This document shows positions 24,920-33,498 of a stretch of 64,000 nucleotides of DNA, piece by piece. The translations under genes were made by a program, and so were the position numbers. Numbering within the stretch: the first letter of the stretch is position 1; every line of letters starts with the position of its first letter. The notes below the pieces were generated by a model. It worked only from the letters and a program-made list of their open reading frames with translations, was not told where the DNA came from and ran no database searches. Origin of the DNA: Anaerolineales bacterium (GTDB taxonomy: Bacteria; Chloroflexota; Anaerolineae; Aggregatilineales; J027); contig JACKCI010000001.1 of assembly GCA_020634155.1 (NCBI GenBank), forward strand, positions 310,001 through 374,000. Direction: 5' to 3'.

Positions 24920-26266
24920 TCATTGGCCCGTCGCTTGCTTTTCCAATAGCTCGGCAATCCCAACCAGTGTTGGCCTCATTCCATCAGGTCGCATAATCGG
25001 CTGACCAGTAACCGCCAAACGCCCCACCAACGCCGCCGCCGTCTGTGTGCCATTGCACCGCGCATAGCTCTGCTGCACTCGCTGGGCTGCTTCCTGATAG
25101 TGCGGGTCTGTCAAAACCGCCTCAATCGCTCGCCTCAATCGAACCCGCTGTGCCAGACCCGGACGCATCCGTATACCCACACCCGCCGCTTTGATTCGCC
25201 CCGCCGATTCGGGTTGGTCTGCGCTAAAGGGAATCACGACAAGGGGCAAGCCGTGCATTAGGGTCTCCGTCACGGTGTTATTGCCCCCATGGCTGACCAC
25301 CGCATCCACCCGCTTCAACACTTCTAGTTGCGGCACAAAGTTGCGGATGAGAACATTGTCGGGGACATTCACAAACTGGCTAACATCGGTACCCATGCCC
25401 ACCGCCAGCACTGCCTTCCATGCCGCACCACGTGCCGCCTCAATCACCTCTTGAAAAACCTGCTGTCCACCAACAATTGTCCCCATCGACACATACACCG
25501 TCGGGCGCATATCATGGTCGAACCATTTCCACGGAAAGTCATCATGCACCTCACCGCGCTGGGACGACGTCACGGGTCCAACATACATGATTTGCCGAGG
25601 TAAATCACGTCTTGGGTACTCATAGGTCTCAGTGGTTGGCACCAACGACAGGTAGGGCGAATGGTCTAACAATCCGCCGCGCACAGGCTCCAATCCAAAC
25701 TGACGTCGTACCGGATTCAGCAAGCGGTCATGCCGCCACAGTATCCACCGCACAGGCAGGTTGAGAATAGGCCATAGCCAGCGTTGCCAATGACCCGATG
25801 GAACCCAATCAAGGCCAAGGCCATAGGGTGGCGCATCCGGTGTATTCAAGGCTGCAACAATCGCGCAGTAAGTGGCATAGGGCAAATTACAAGCCTCCGC
25901 TGCCACTGACCCTGCGTAAAAATTTAAATCGGTCAACAGTGCATCGGGTTGATAGCGTCGAATGGTGTCAATCAGGCCCTTAGTCAACAAGTCGAGATGG
26001 TCGAAAAAATAGCTTTCGGGGGGTTTTCGCCGTAACTGTGCCATCCAGTGCGCGGGTTTCTCAAACATCTTGATAGTGGTATCCACCGCGCCATCGGGAT
26101 AGGGTAAGGCCTCTAGGGGTAACCCAACGCGCTGCAATTGCGCCCGATAACGTTCATCCGTTGCAAACATGACCTCATGCCCTTGCTCCACCAAGGCCAA
26201 TCCAATCGCCACCAATGGATTGAGGTGGCCCTTAGCTGGCAAGGCACTAATCAAAATCTTCCCCAT
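24920..26266 (-). CDS. MGT-type UDP-sugar glycosyltransferase (GT1)
   Basis: 448 residues, GT-B fold. These enzymes transfer a sugar from a nucleotide donor to a small lipophilic acceptor such as a macrolide, carotenoid or sterol. The N-terminus KILISALPAKGHLNPLVAIGLAL is the acceptor-domain signature, and the donor-binding segment VDAVVSHGGNNTVTETLMHGLPLVVIPFSADQ lies near residues 335-365. The start ATG 26266 has GGAGG upstream; the in-frame extension to 26320 runs into the promoter of the divergent kinase. The acceptor is unknown, and no polyketide or carotenoid genes are adjacent. Confidence 0.9.
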   Translation of the reverse strand: MGKILISALPAKGHLNPLVAIGLALVEQGHEVMFATDERYRAQLQRVGLPLEALPYPDGAVDTTIKMFEKPAHWMAQLRRKPPESYFFDHLDLLTKGLIDTIRRYQPDALLTDLNFYAGSVAAEACNLPYATYCAIVAALNTPDAPPYGLGLDWVPSGHWQRWLWPILNLPVRWILWRHDRLLNPVRRQFGLEPVRGGLLDHSPYLSLVPTTETYEYPRRDLPRQIMYVGPVTSSQRGEVHDDFPWKWFDHDMRPTVYVSMGTIVGGQQVFQEVIEAARGAAWKAVLAVGMGTDVSQFVNVPDNVLIRNFVPQLEVLKRVDAVVSHGGNNTVTETLMHGLPLVVIPFSADQPESAGRIKAAGVGIRMRPGLAQRVRLRRAIEAVLTDPHYQEAAQRVQQSYARCNGTQTAAALVGRLAVTGQPIMRPDGMRPTLVGIAELLEKQATGQ

Positions 26267-26285
26267 ACAGCCTCCGTTTGATTTG

Positions 26286-26314
26286 TTGACAGGCTTTTGA
26301 TTGAAGCATAAACT
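26286..26314 (+). promoter_or_regulatory. Sigma-70-like promoter, probably giving a leaderless kinase mRNA
   Basis: TTGACA at 26286-26291, a 17-base spacer, then TAAACT at 26309-26314. Transcription should start about seven bases later, at or beside the ATG at 26322. There is no SD before this ATG, which fits leaderless translation. Confidence 0.6.
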
Positions 26315-26321
26315 CAACACT

Positions 26322-28526
26322 ATGGATTTAACAGGGCGTACTATCGCAAACCGCTATTCATTTGATATTCGTCTTGGCGAAGGCACATTTGCACGGGTCT
26401 ATCGTGTTCATGACACCCGTCGCAATGTTGACCTCGCCGCTAAAGTGTTGCGCCAAGATATTGCGCTGGAACCAACTGTCCTTGAGCGCTTCCGCCGTGA
26501 AGGGGATGTACTCTCACGCCTCCAACACCCCAATATTGTGCGCTACTATGACCTCATCGAAGAAGAAGATACCGTCTTCATCTTAATGGATTATGTACCG
26601 GGTGAAACCCTCCAAGCCAAACTCTACAAGGCAGGGCGTCCCTTCAACGTGCGGGAGGTCTTTGATACCCTCAAGCCATTGACCGCCGCCCTCCATTTTG
26701 CTCATGGTGAAGGGGTTATCCACCGCGACCTGAAACCCGGCAATATCCTTATTCATGAGAATGGCAATTTACTGGTTACGGATTTCGGCATTGCACGCCT
26801 CCTCAATGACTCAACCTTTGCCTCTACTATCGGACAAGCGATGGGTACCCCGCTCTACATGGCACCAGAGCAAATCACCAGCGGCACCATCACCGCCGCA
26901 ACCGATGTCTATGCCCTTGGTGTAATCTTGTATCAATTGCTATCGGGGGTCGTACCGTTCTCTGGTAATCATCCTTCAGCCCAAGGCAGCAGCATGTCAG
27001 AGCGCATCACCTATGAGCATCTGCATGTACCGCCTACACCCTTACGGGCCATGCAAAGTAGCTTCCCCGAAGCCGTTGATCAAGTCGTGATTCGTTGCCT
27101 CGCCAAAGACAGCAGCCAACGCCCCGCCACTGTGCGCGAGGTCTATGATGACTTGGCCGAGGCCCTTGGTGCCGCACCATCGGACTTTACACCTCTCGCC
27201 AAAGATACTCCTGTCATCCCAGCCCCCAATCATGTGAGCTTGCCAGAAGTTTCGCAGTTTATCCAAAACGAATCGCGCCCCTTGCAAGCCATCACGATGG
27301 AAGCACCTGCGCCACAGACTTTAGTAGCACCTCCACTCGTTGCGTCCCCACCCATCACACCAACGGGTAGCCAACCTGTTATCCCGATTCAAGAGGCCAC
27401 TACCCCGCCTCGCCATCGTTGGCATCCCCCCAAGCCACGCGGCCCACGCATCGCGCCGTTTACGATCCTTGGGATTGTGCTGGTCATGCTGTCTTGCTTG
27501 GCGCTGGTTGTCTATGCCTTATCGGATAGTCCCAAAGACAACAAGACAGTTGAACCCAATCCCACCGTCAACCTCGACAACCCCACCGTCACACCTCAAC
27601 CCATTGTCGATGAAACCCCTACAACTCCGACCGCCGATAATACCATCCCCGCGACAACCGCTGACACGCTAGAAGGCTATATCGTATATGCCTCCTCACG
27701 TTATGGAAATCTCGACATCTTCATCACCGATGTCACCGCCAATAAACTCCGTCAACAACTCACTACTGACGAACTCAATCAAACTGGCCCTTCATGGTCA
27801 CCCGACGGCAGCAAAATTGCTTTCTATGCTTATGAAGACCTCGCGGGTAATGCTGACATTTATCTGATGGATGCCAATGGAGAGAATGTCGTTAACCTGA
27901 CCAACTCGCCCGATGCCAACGACCGTTATGTTTCATGGTCGCCCGATGGCAAATATCTCATATTCCATAGCAACCGCCCCGGTGACCTTGATGGCAGCCG
28001 TGATTATGAGTTGTATACGCTCAACCTTGCCACCCAAACCATAACCCAAATTACCCTCAACAATGTTGATGACCTTGGCCCAGATTGGTCACCCAATGGA
28101 CAGTTGATTGCCTTCCATAGCTACGAAGCAGGCAAATATCGCATCTTTACCATCAACCCTGATGGTACCAACCGCCAACAACTCACCACTGACGATATAG
28201 ACAATGCTTATTTCCCCACATGGTCACCAGATGGTCAAAAACTGGCCTTTCATGTCAATCATACCACCCATACCCAAGTCTTTTTGATGAACGCCGATGG
28301 CTCCGATGTGCGCCCATTGATGGATGACAGCATTGATGACCGCTTCCCCGACTGGTCACCCGACGGTAGCCGTGTCATTTTTCAGCGTGAACAGCCCAAT
28401 GACCAAGGCATAGAGGTCTACGGCCTGTATTACTACACCATTGAGACGGGCACACTATCAGCAATCGGAACCCCGCTTGGTGACTTCCTGCCTGACTGGA
28501 GCCTTGCCCCCAACCCTTTCCAGTAA
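26322..28526 (+). CDS. Membrane Ser/Thr protein kinase with TolB-type propeller sensor
   Basis: 734 residues. Cytoplasmic Hanks kinase domain: LGEGTFARVYRV near residue 18, AAKVL lysine, HRDLKPGN near 136, DFG near 156, GTPLYMAPEQ near 178. After a Pro-rich linker comes one membrane helix (ILGIVLVMLSCLALVVYAL, about 378-400). Beyond it, from about residue 450, there are five or six PD40/TolB-like propeller blades with the repeated WSPDG motif, so a propeller sits outside the membrane as a likely ligand sensor. ATG 26322 is chosen; an upstream in-frame TTG at 26301 lies within the promoter. Kinase targets are not evident, but FHA and SH3 proteins occur elsewhere in the window. Confidence 0.93.
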   Translation: MDLTGRTIANRYSFDIRLGEGTFARVYRVHDTRRNVDLAAKVLRQDIALEPTVLERFRREGDVLSRLQHPNIVRYYDLIEEEDTVFILMDYVPGETLQAKLYKAGRPFNVREVFDTLKPLTAALHFAHGEGVIHRDLKPGNILIHENGNLLVTDFGIARLLNDSTFASTIGQAMGTPLYMAPEQITSGTITAATDVYALGVILYQLLSGVVPFSGNHPSAQGSSMSERITYEHLHVPPTPLRAMQSSFPEAVDQVVIRCLAKDSSQRPATVREVYDDLAEALGAAPSDFTPLAKDTPVIPAPNHVSLPEVSQFIQNESRPLQAITMEAPAPQTLVAPPLVASPPITPTGSQPVIPIQEATTPPRHRWHPPKPRGPRIAPFTILGIVLVMLSCLALVVYALSDSPKDNKTVEPNPTVNLDNPTVTPQPIVDETPTTPTADNTIPATTADTLEGYIVYASSRYGNLDIFITDVTANKLRQQLTTDELNQTGPSWSPDGSKIAFYAYEDLAGNADIYLMDANGENVVNLTNSPDANDRYVSWSPDGKYLIFHSNRPGDLDGSRDYELYTLNLATQTITQITLNNVDDLGPDWSPNGQLIAFHSYEAGKYRIFTINPDGTNRQQLTTDDIDNAYFPTWSPDGQKLAFHVNHTTHTQVFLMNADGSDVRPLMDDSIDDRFPDWSPDGSRVIFQREQPNDQGIEVYGLYYYTIETGTLSAIGTPLGDFLPDWSLAPNPFQ

Positions 28527-28562
28527 ACAAAAACAGGGCAGACATAATAACGTCCACCCTGT
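28524..28562 (-). terminator. Rho-independent terminator of the LCP gene
   Basis: Read on the minus strand, ACAGGG and CCCTGT arms (28533-28562) flank an inner GAC/GTC pair and an 8-base loop, followed by TTTTTG. It lies between convergent genes, so it may also slow plus-strand transcription from the kinase gene. Confidence 0.75.
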
Positions 28563-28586
28563 TGATTGATTGAGTAGTATAGCGGC

Positions 28587-30476
28587 TTACTGCCCCAAAT
28601 CGGATGGCAAAACAGGCACTTCAACTTCATCGGAGCTACTTCCGCGCAGGCACGCGTTGTAGCTACGCCCCACCACTACACGATAATCATATTGGCGGTC
28701 TGGGTCGGGTTGTTGAATGATATTGCTTTCACCGACCCGCAGAATCTCCTGCAAGCGAGTCAGTTCACTCCCTTTGGTGCTACCCGTAAAGTCAATAATG
28801 GTGGTAACGTCTTGTTGGGGAGCGCGGGTCTCGGTCAACACAGGCGAAAAACCTTCCCATGCCAAACGTTCAGCCGCAACCTGCCCCCACCCCAAGCCAT
28901 AAAGGGTGGCATCATACACCTCAATACTCGCGCCTTCACGCGCCAAGCGCTGAGGATTAGAGGGAGTCACAAATTGACGGGCTAACTCATGGATGGCGGG
29001 CCAATTGCCTACAAACACAAAACGACCATCATCGGGGGTTGTCCATGATTCCATGTGGACGCCCTCGCGCAGGCTATAACGCTGAATGTCCGCCAAATCT
29101 AGTGACACCGCCAAGGGAGCCAGTCCCAACATCTCTTGCACGGTCATGTTGGTATCCACAATCTCCAACGCCCGTGGTCCCAAGGTCAATACTTGGTCGA
29201 AAATACCGTTGGTCTTGGCCTGCTGCCACATTGCTCGCAGCAAGTCCATTTGCCGACGGCCTCGGTCGAGGTCGCTGGTGGTCACACGGCTACGGGCATA
29301 CCACAACGCCATATAAGAATTGAGGTGCTGAACACCCACACGCATAGTGTATTGCTCCCAATAGGGTGCCCAAGCATCATCAGCCTCTTGGAAAGCTTCA
29401 GGTGGAGAATTATCCGGGTCAATCAAGCGCCAATCGGTAATCTCGCAGTCCACCGACACGGTCACCCCGCCCAGTTCATCAATAATGGCACGGAAGTCAT
29501 CAAAACTCACACGGGCATAATAATCAATGGAGATGCCGAAGTTATAGATGAACATTTCCTTCAGCAGGGATGGCCCACCCATGCCGTTCTGCTGCCCAAT
29601 CTGAAAGGTGAGGTTAATCTTATTCACAGTGTCGTTGGGAATATAGACCAACAAGTCACGTGGGATATGCCACATAGCCGCTGTGCCAGTCGTCTTGTTG
29701 ATTGTCACCAGAATAATCACATCCGTCCGACCTAACGAACTCGCCACATCACTACCCAACAACGCGATATTAATAATGTTCGGGTCGTTTTCGACCAATT
29801 CCGCACGCGGCAAGATTTGGGCAACCGGGGTATAAATGGGTGTGATATAGGTCCCCTCAATCACCAACGTCGGTGGGCGTGTTGGGGTAGAGGTTGGTGT
29901 ATTCGACGGCGTAAAGGTCGGTGTGGGTGTATAGGTATTGGTTGCTGTCGGGGTATCCGTCGGCAGGGGTGTATTGCTAGGGAACGGTGTGTTAGTTGGC
30001 AACGCCGTTGGTGGCATTGTATTGGTTGGGAATGCCGTTGGCGGGTCTTGGGCCACAACCGTTGGGCTTTGGGATGGCACTGGGGTTGAGGTTGCGCCTT
30101 GTATCATCAAGAATGGCCCCCCGCGCCCTGTCAATTGCGCGGTATCTTGTGTTGGCTCAATAGACGGCTCTGGAGTCGTAGGCATCGTCTCAATCTCCAA
30201 CTTAGGGGTTACAGTTGGTAGCGGAGTAGCCTCAACCTCGACCGCTTGCTCAACACGATAATTAGCCAAGGTCTCTGCCTCAGCTTCGAGCATTGGGGCA
30301 ATTGCAGTACCCGTCTGGCGACGCAAGGTATCGCGGTCTTTTTGCTCTTGCCGAAATTGAACTTCATCCGCAATTCCGGAAATGGTCACGTACATATAAG
30401 CGCCTGCCCCAGCCAAAATGCCGATGATAAAAATCAGCGTCAAGAGACGGCGTAACCCACTAAATAACAACTTCAT
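28587..30476 (-). CDS. LytR-CpsA-Psr (LCP) family protein with LytR_C domain
   Basis: 629 residues. LCP proteins are membrane-anchored and transfer anionic polymers from lipid carriers to the cell wall. Layout: one N-terminal membrane helix (LTLIFIIGILAGAGAYMYV, 12-33), a Pro/Thr-rich linker of about 140 residues with NTPxPTxTP periodicity (75-215), the LCP domain (232-415), and LytR_C (about 517-610). Catalytic arginines are visible: LGRTDVI, HIPRDL, YARSR and DRGRRQ. ATG 30476 has GAGGT eight bases upstream; the in-frame extension to 30506 lacks such support. Divergent from the SH3 protein gene. Confidence 0.93.
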   Translation of the reverse strand: MKLLFSGLRRLLTLIFIIGILAGAGAYMYVTISGIADEVQFRQEQKDRDTLRRQTGTAIAPMLEAEAETLANYRVEQAVEVEATPLPTVTPKLEIETMPTTPEPSIEPTQDTAQLTGRGGPFLMIQGATSTPVPSQSPTVVAQDPPTAFPTNTMPPTALPTNTPFPSNTPLPTDTPTATNTYTPTPTFTPSNTPTSTPTRPPTLVIEGTYITPIYTPVAQILPRAELVENDPNIINIALLGSDVASSLGRTDVIILVTINKTTGTAAMWHIPRDLLVYIPNDTVNKINLTFQIGQQNGMGGPSLLKEMFIYNFGISIDYYARVSFDDFRAIIDELGGVTVSVDCEITDWRLIDPDNSPPEAFQEADDAWAPYWEQYTMRVGVQHLNSYMALWYARSRVTTSDLDRGRRQMDLLRAMWQQAKTNGIFDQVLTLGPRALEIVDTNMTVQEMLGLAPLAVSLDLADIQRYSLREGVHMESWTTPDDGRFVFVGNWPAIHELARQFVTPSNPQRLAREGASIEVYDATLYGLGWGQVAAERLAWEGFSPVLTETRAPQQDVTTIIDFTGSTKGSELTRLQEILRVGESNIIQQPDPDRQYDYRVVVGRSYNACLRGSSSDEVEVPVLPSDLGQ

Positions 30477-30579
30477 AAAACAAACCTCACACTGTTTGGG
30501 TTTCAAGCCTCCCTAGTATAGCGATGTTCTGCCAATCGACTAGGGTGCATCCCTGACGTTCACCCCACGCCAGTTGATT

Positions 30580-30609
30580 TTGGCTGAATACCACAGCCTC
30601 GCGTATACT
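30580..30609 (+). promoter_or_regulatory. Promoter of the SH3-repeat protein gene
   Basis: TTGGCT (30580-30585), an 18-base spacer and TATACT (30604-30609), 39 bases before the ATG. A second TATACT faces the LCP gene on the other strand at 30515-30520, without a clear -35. Confidence 0.5.
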
Positions 30610-30647
30610 TGAATTCAAATAGTCCTAGCCTTATTGAAAGGGTACCT

Positions 30648-32162
30648 ATGCGACGTGCGATTATCCTTTTAACTGCATTCTTTCTCTTGAGCATTGCGCT
30701 AATTCCACCAACCTTCGCTCAAGAGGGCAACACCGTCACGGTTGTCAGTCTTGGAGCCAATATCCGTAGCGGCCCCTCGACTTCGACCACCATTCTCGGT
30801 AGCGTCCCCGCGCACGCTGTGTTGCCTGTTACAGGCCAAAGCGGTACAGGCTGGTGGCGCGTTGAATCGGCCTACGGCACGGGCTGGATTAGCAACCGTG
30901 TGGCTGCTTTCCGTGGCGACATCAACAGCGTGCCAGTCGTGACTGAACCAAGTGGTGTTTTTGTTCCAGACATTGTGACAGTGGTCGCCGCTAACGGCCC
31001 CGCCAAAGTCTACAGCACCCCCAACTACAGTTCGTTTGTAACCACCATCATTCCCACTGGTGGCTCGGCAACGGTCATCGGGCAAACTGAAGATGGTAAC
31101 TGGTATCAAGTCATTGCAGCGGGTGGCTCTGGCTTCGTCAACGTTGGCACCGTAGTTCATCGTGGCGACCTCTCCAGCATTCCTTTTGTGGGCGACCCCG
31201 GCCCTACTTTCCGCGGCCCCACTGTCCAACTTAACACCACCCAGAACGTTGTAAATGATGCAGGGCAGATTATTGGGCAACTCCCCGCAGGAGCCACTCT
31301 ACCCATCATTGGGCGCAATGCCGACAACACCAAATGGATGGTCATTCCCGATGGCGTCGGGATTGGGTGGATTAATGTCGCCAATGTCAGCATTGCAGGT
31401 TCCGCCGAAGGTGTGCCCTTACGCGGTGCAGAAGGTGTAGCTGGACCTGCTTTTGATAGCGCGGCCCATGCCACCTTAACTATCATCTCCGACCGCAAGT
31501 TGCTTTACAACACCAATGCTTATAGTGTGGTCATGCTTGATGCTCGGCGTGGCGAAGAAATTGGCATCATTGGGCGTAGTCCTGATGGCCTCTGGCTCAA
31601 AACCATTATTCGCTCTAATGTGGTGTGGGCCGTCTTCAGCGGCATCACCTTCAATGGGGATATGGCAGCCCTGCCCATCACCGATGACACGCCTCAACCC
31701 GATAATCATATCATTGCCAATGCCTACAAGCTCAACGTCCGCAGCGGCCCCGGCCCTGAGTACACCATTCTTGCCGTTGTCGATGGCGGAACCAAGCTCA
31801 CCACAACCGGTGTCAGCGCTGACCGCGTGTGGTGGCGGGTAGAAGGTGATTTTGGTGTCGGCTGGGTACGCACCCGCTACATCCTCTTTCGAGGTGATGT
31901 CAGCATGATTCCGGTCGTCAGCGAACCTCTGGGCGAGATAGCCTCAGCAATTGCCGTCTCCCAATACGCCACCAAGTATTATGCTGACCCCAATGCTGTC
32001 ACCGAACTTGGTACTCTACCCAGTAACGGGGAATATGAGATTACGGGCGTCAATAGCGAATGGACAATGTTCCAGATTGACACGCCTTATGGTCGGGTGT
32101 GGGTCAAGCGTGCCCATGTGTATTTCCGTGGCTTCTATGAGGTTGTGCCTGTCATTGGCTAA
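30648..32162 (+). CDS. Exported protein of six bacterial SH3-like repeats
   Basis: 504 residues with signal peptide MRRAIILLTAFFLLSIALI...FAQ. The rest is six repeats of about 75-80 residues, each an SH3b-like strand set. Repeats 1 and 5 keep the classical NIRSGPSTSTTILG / NVRSGPGPEYTILA entry; the others are diverged. Most repeats end in a shared phrase of the FRGDxxxxPVV type, which marks the repeat boundaries. Such modules usually bind peptidoglycan or other wall polymers. No enzymatic domain is present, so it is probably a wall-binding or adhesive protein. ATG 30648 has AAAGGG upstream; the frame open from 30609 starts inside the -10. It is followed by a terminator and a transpeptidase gene. 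Confidence 0.85.
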   Translation: MRRAIILLTAFFLLSIALIPPTFAQEGNTVTVVSLGANIRSGPSTSTTILGSVPAHAVLPVTGQSGTGWWRVESAYGTGWISNRVAAFRGDINSVPVVTEPSGVFVPDIVTVVAANGPAKVYSTPNYSSFVTTIIPTGGSATVIGQTEDGNWYQVIAAGGSGFVNVGTVVHRGDLSSIPFVGDPGPTFRGPTVQLNTTQNVVNDAGQIIGQLPAGATLPIIGRNADNTKWMVIPDGVGIGWINVANVSIAGSAEGVPLRGAEGVAGPAFDSAAHATLTIISDRKLLYNTNAYSVVMLDARRGEEIGIIGRSPDGLWLKTIIRSNVVWAVFSGITFNGDMAALPITDDTPQPDNHIIANAYKLNVRSGPGPEYTILAVVDGGTKLTTTGVSADRVWWRVEGDFGVGWVRTRYILFRGDVSMIPVVSEPLGEIASAIAVSQYATKYYADPNAVTELGTLPSNGEYEITGVNSEWTMFQIDTPYGRVWVKRAHVYFRGFYEVVPVIG

Positions 32163-32173
32163 TGTCATCGGTC

Positions 32174-32200
32174 AAAGGGGCGTAGGCAAAACGCCCCTTT
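32174..32200 (+). terminator. Terminator hairpin after the SH3-repeat gene
   Basis: A perfect 10-bp stem, AAAGGGGCGT paired with ACGCCCCTTT, and a 7-base loop. The T's are in the stem and no long T-run follows. Confidence 0.7.
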
Positions 32201-32260
32201 ACGATTCCCCCACCCTTGAGTACCCTTTAGCAAAACATGGATGGAGAAGACTACAGACGT

Positions 32261-33403
32261 ATGAAGCGCCTGCTTGCTTTTGGATTACTGGTTATCACCC
32301 TAACAACCCTCATTTCCCCTACCTATGCCTTCCCCGGTGGCCGCGATGACGAAAAGTGCGATGAACTTGTCGCCCAATCGCTTGCCGCATTAGAGGCAGG
32401 CCAAGAAATAGGCGACATCAACTGCCTAACCGCACCGGGGCTGTCAGCGATTGAGTTGCGAGCCGCCAATGCCGCCATGCAGACCTACGCCCCACCTGTG
32501 CAACAAGTCGCTATCCAAGACGACATCCTCTTTCAACGCCGTTATCGTCGCATTGTGGGCGATGTGTTGGTCTATGATGCTCCCGGTGGCAATGTTGTGC
32601 AGTCCATCACCAAAGGCTACAATTTCGTCTCCATTCGCCAAGTCACCGACGGCTGGGTACAGATGAGCAATGGGCAGTGGGTCAGTTCGGAGCATGTTCA
32701 AGACGCCCAAGTCTCAGCCCTCTCTGGCATTGAAATTACAGGCGATCTCACCTATCCCGTCGCGTGGATGGTTCGCACTGCCCGCCCCAGTAGCTTCCCC
32801 GGTGGCCCTGAAGACACCAACCTTGACCGCATCCAGCAATATACCCTGCTGACTATCTATGCCACTGAGGTCGTCGATGGCTGGGAATGGTATCTCGTTG
32901 GCCCCGGCCTGTGGCTCCAGCAGACCCGTGTCGCCAAGTTGAAGCCCGTCCAACGTCCCGCCGATGTTGGCCCCACCGAGTTATGGGTCGCCATTGACCT
33001 CTTTGAGCAAACCGCCGTTGCCTATGAAGGTGACCGCATGGTCTTCGCAACCCTTATCTCTAGCGGCCTGCCCCAATGGTCTACCAATGAAGGGCTGTTC
33101 AAGATGGGTGTGCGTGCCGTCTCCACCCCGATGACAGGTGCCAGTGGTCAAGCCGACTTCTACTTCATTGAGAATGTGCCTTGGGTGATGTACTTCGATA
33201 ACGACATCGCACTGCACGGCACCTATTGGCATGATGCCTTTGGTTACCGCCAATCACATGGCTGTGTCAATCTCTCGATTATGGACTCGTGGTGGATTTA
33301 TCGTTGGTCAGAAAAAGCGCCTAATGGCGCAGCATGGGTCTATGTCTATAGCAGTGGTGAATACCGCAACGACCTCCCCGCATGGGCACGGCGTTCTCGC
33401 TAG
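32261..33403 (+). CDS. L,D-transpeptidase (YkuD) with SH3-like N-terminal region
   Basis: About 380 residues, exported (signal peptide KRLLAFGLLVITLTTLISPTYA). The C-terminal YkuD domain (about residues 235-365) cross-links peptidoglycan stem peptides through a catalytic cysteine; its signature is DIALHGTYWHDAFGYRQ followed by SHGCVNLS, with the nucleophilic Cys in SHGC. The middle region (FVSIRQVTDGWVQMSNGQWV and WEWYLVGPGLWL) looks like two SH3-like wall-binding modules. An alternative ATG at 32237 exists without SD; 32261 gives a clean signal peptide and has GGAGAA about 12 bases upstream. It lies between two terminators, so it is its own unit. Confidence 0.92.
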   Translation: MKRLLAFGLLVITLTTLISPTYAFPGGRDDEKCDELVAQSLAALEAGQEIGDINCLTAPGLSAIELRAANAAMQTYAPPVQQVAIQDDILFQRRYRRIVGDVLVYDAPGGNVVQSITKGYNFVSIRQVTDGWVQMSNGQWVSSEHVQDAQVSALSGIEITGDLTYPVAWMVRTARPSSFPGGPEDTNLDRIQQYTLLTIYATEVVDGWEWYLVGPGLWLQQTRVAKLKPVQRPADVGPTELWVAIDLFEQTAVAYEGDRMVFATLISSGLPQWSTNEGLFKMGVRAVSTPMTGASGQADFYFIENVPWVMYFDNDIALHGTYWHDAFGYRQSHGCVNLSIMDSWWIYRWSEKAPNGAAWVYVYSSGEYRNDLPAWARRSR

Positions 33404-33420
33404 ACTCACACGTTAAATAG

Positions 33421-33444
33421 AAGCTGGCATCGTCCAGCTTTTTT
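33421..33444 (+). terminator. Rho-independent terminator of the L,D-transpeptidase gene
   Basis: AAGCTGG and CCAGCTT arms, a 6-base loop and a following T-run (TTTTTT including the stem end). Confidence 0.9.
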
Positions 33445-33449
33445 ATTGT

Positions 33450-33478
33450 TTGACACTCCGAACATTCGTTCTTATACT
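33450..33478 (+). promoter_or_regulatory. Strong sigma-70 promoter of the AlkZ-like gene
   Basis: TTGACA (33450-33455), exactly 17 bases, TATACT (33473-33478). The ATG at 33499 follows after about 15 bases of leader containing GAGGT. Confidence 0.85.
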
Positions 33479-33498
33479 CATCCACAGAGGTAACGCCC

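Noticed and set aside
24895..24945. Hairpin CGGCGGG/CCCGTCG between Hsp20 and the glycosyltransferase
   Set aside because: Contains a G-T pair, overlaps the glycosyltransferase stop, and has no adjacent T-run; too weak to call a terminator.
29817..30261. Open frames rich in Gly/Val or Trp/Cys opposite the LCP linker
   Set aside because: They are the complement of the Pro/Thr repeat codons, have no SD and no homology pattern; shadows of the linker.
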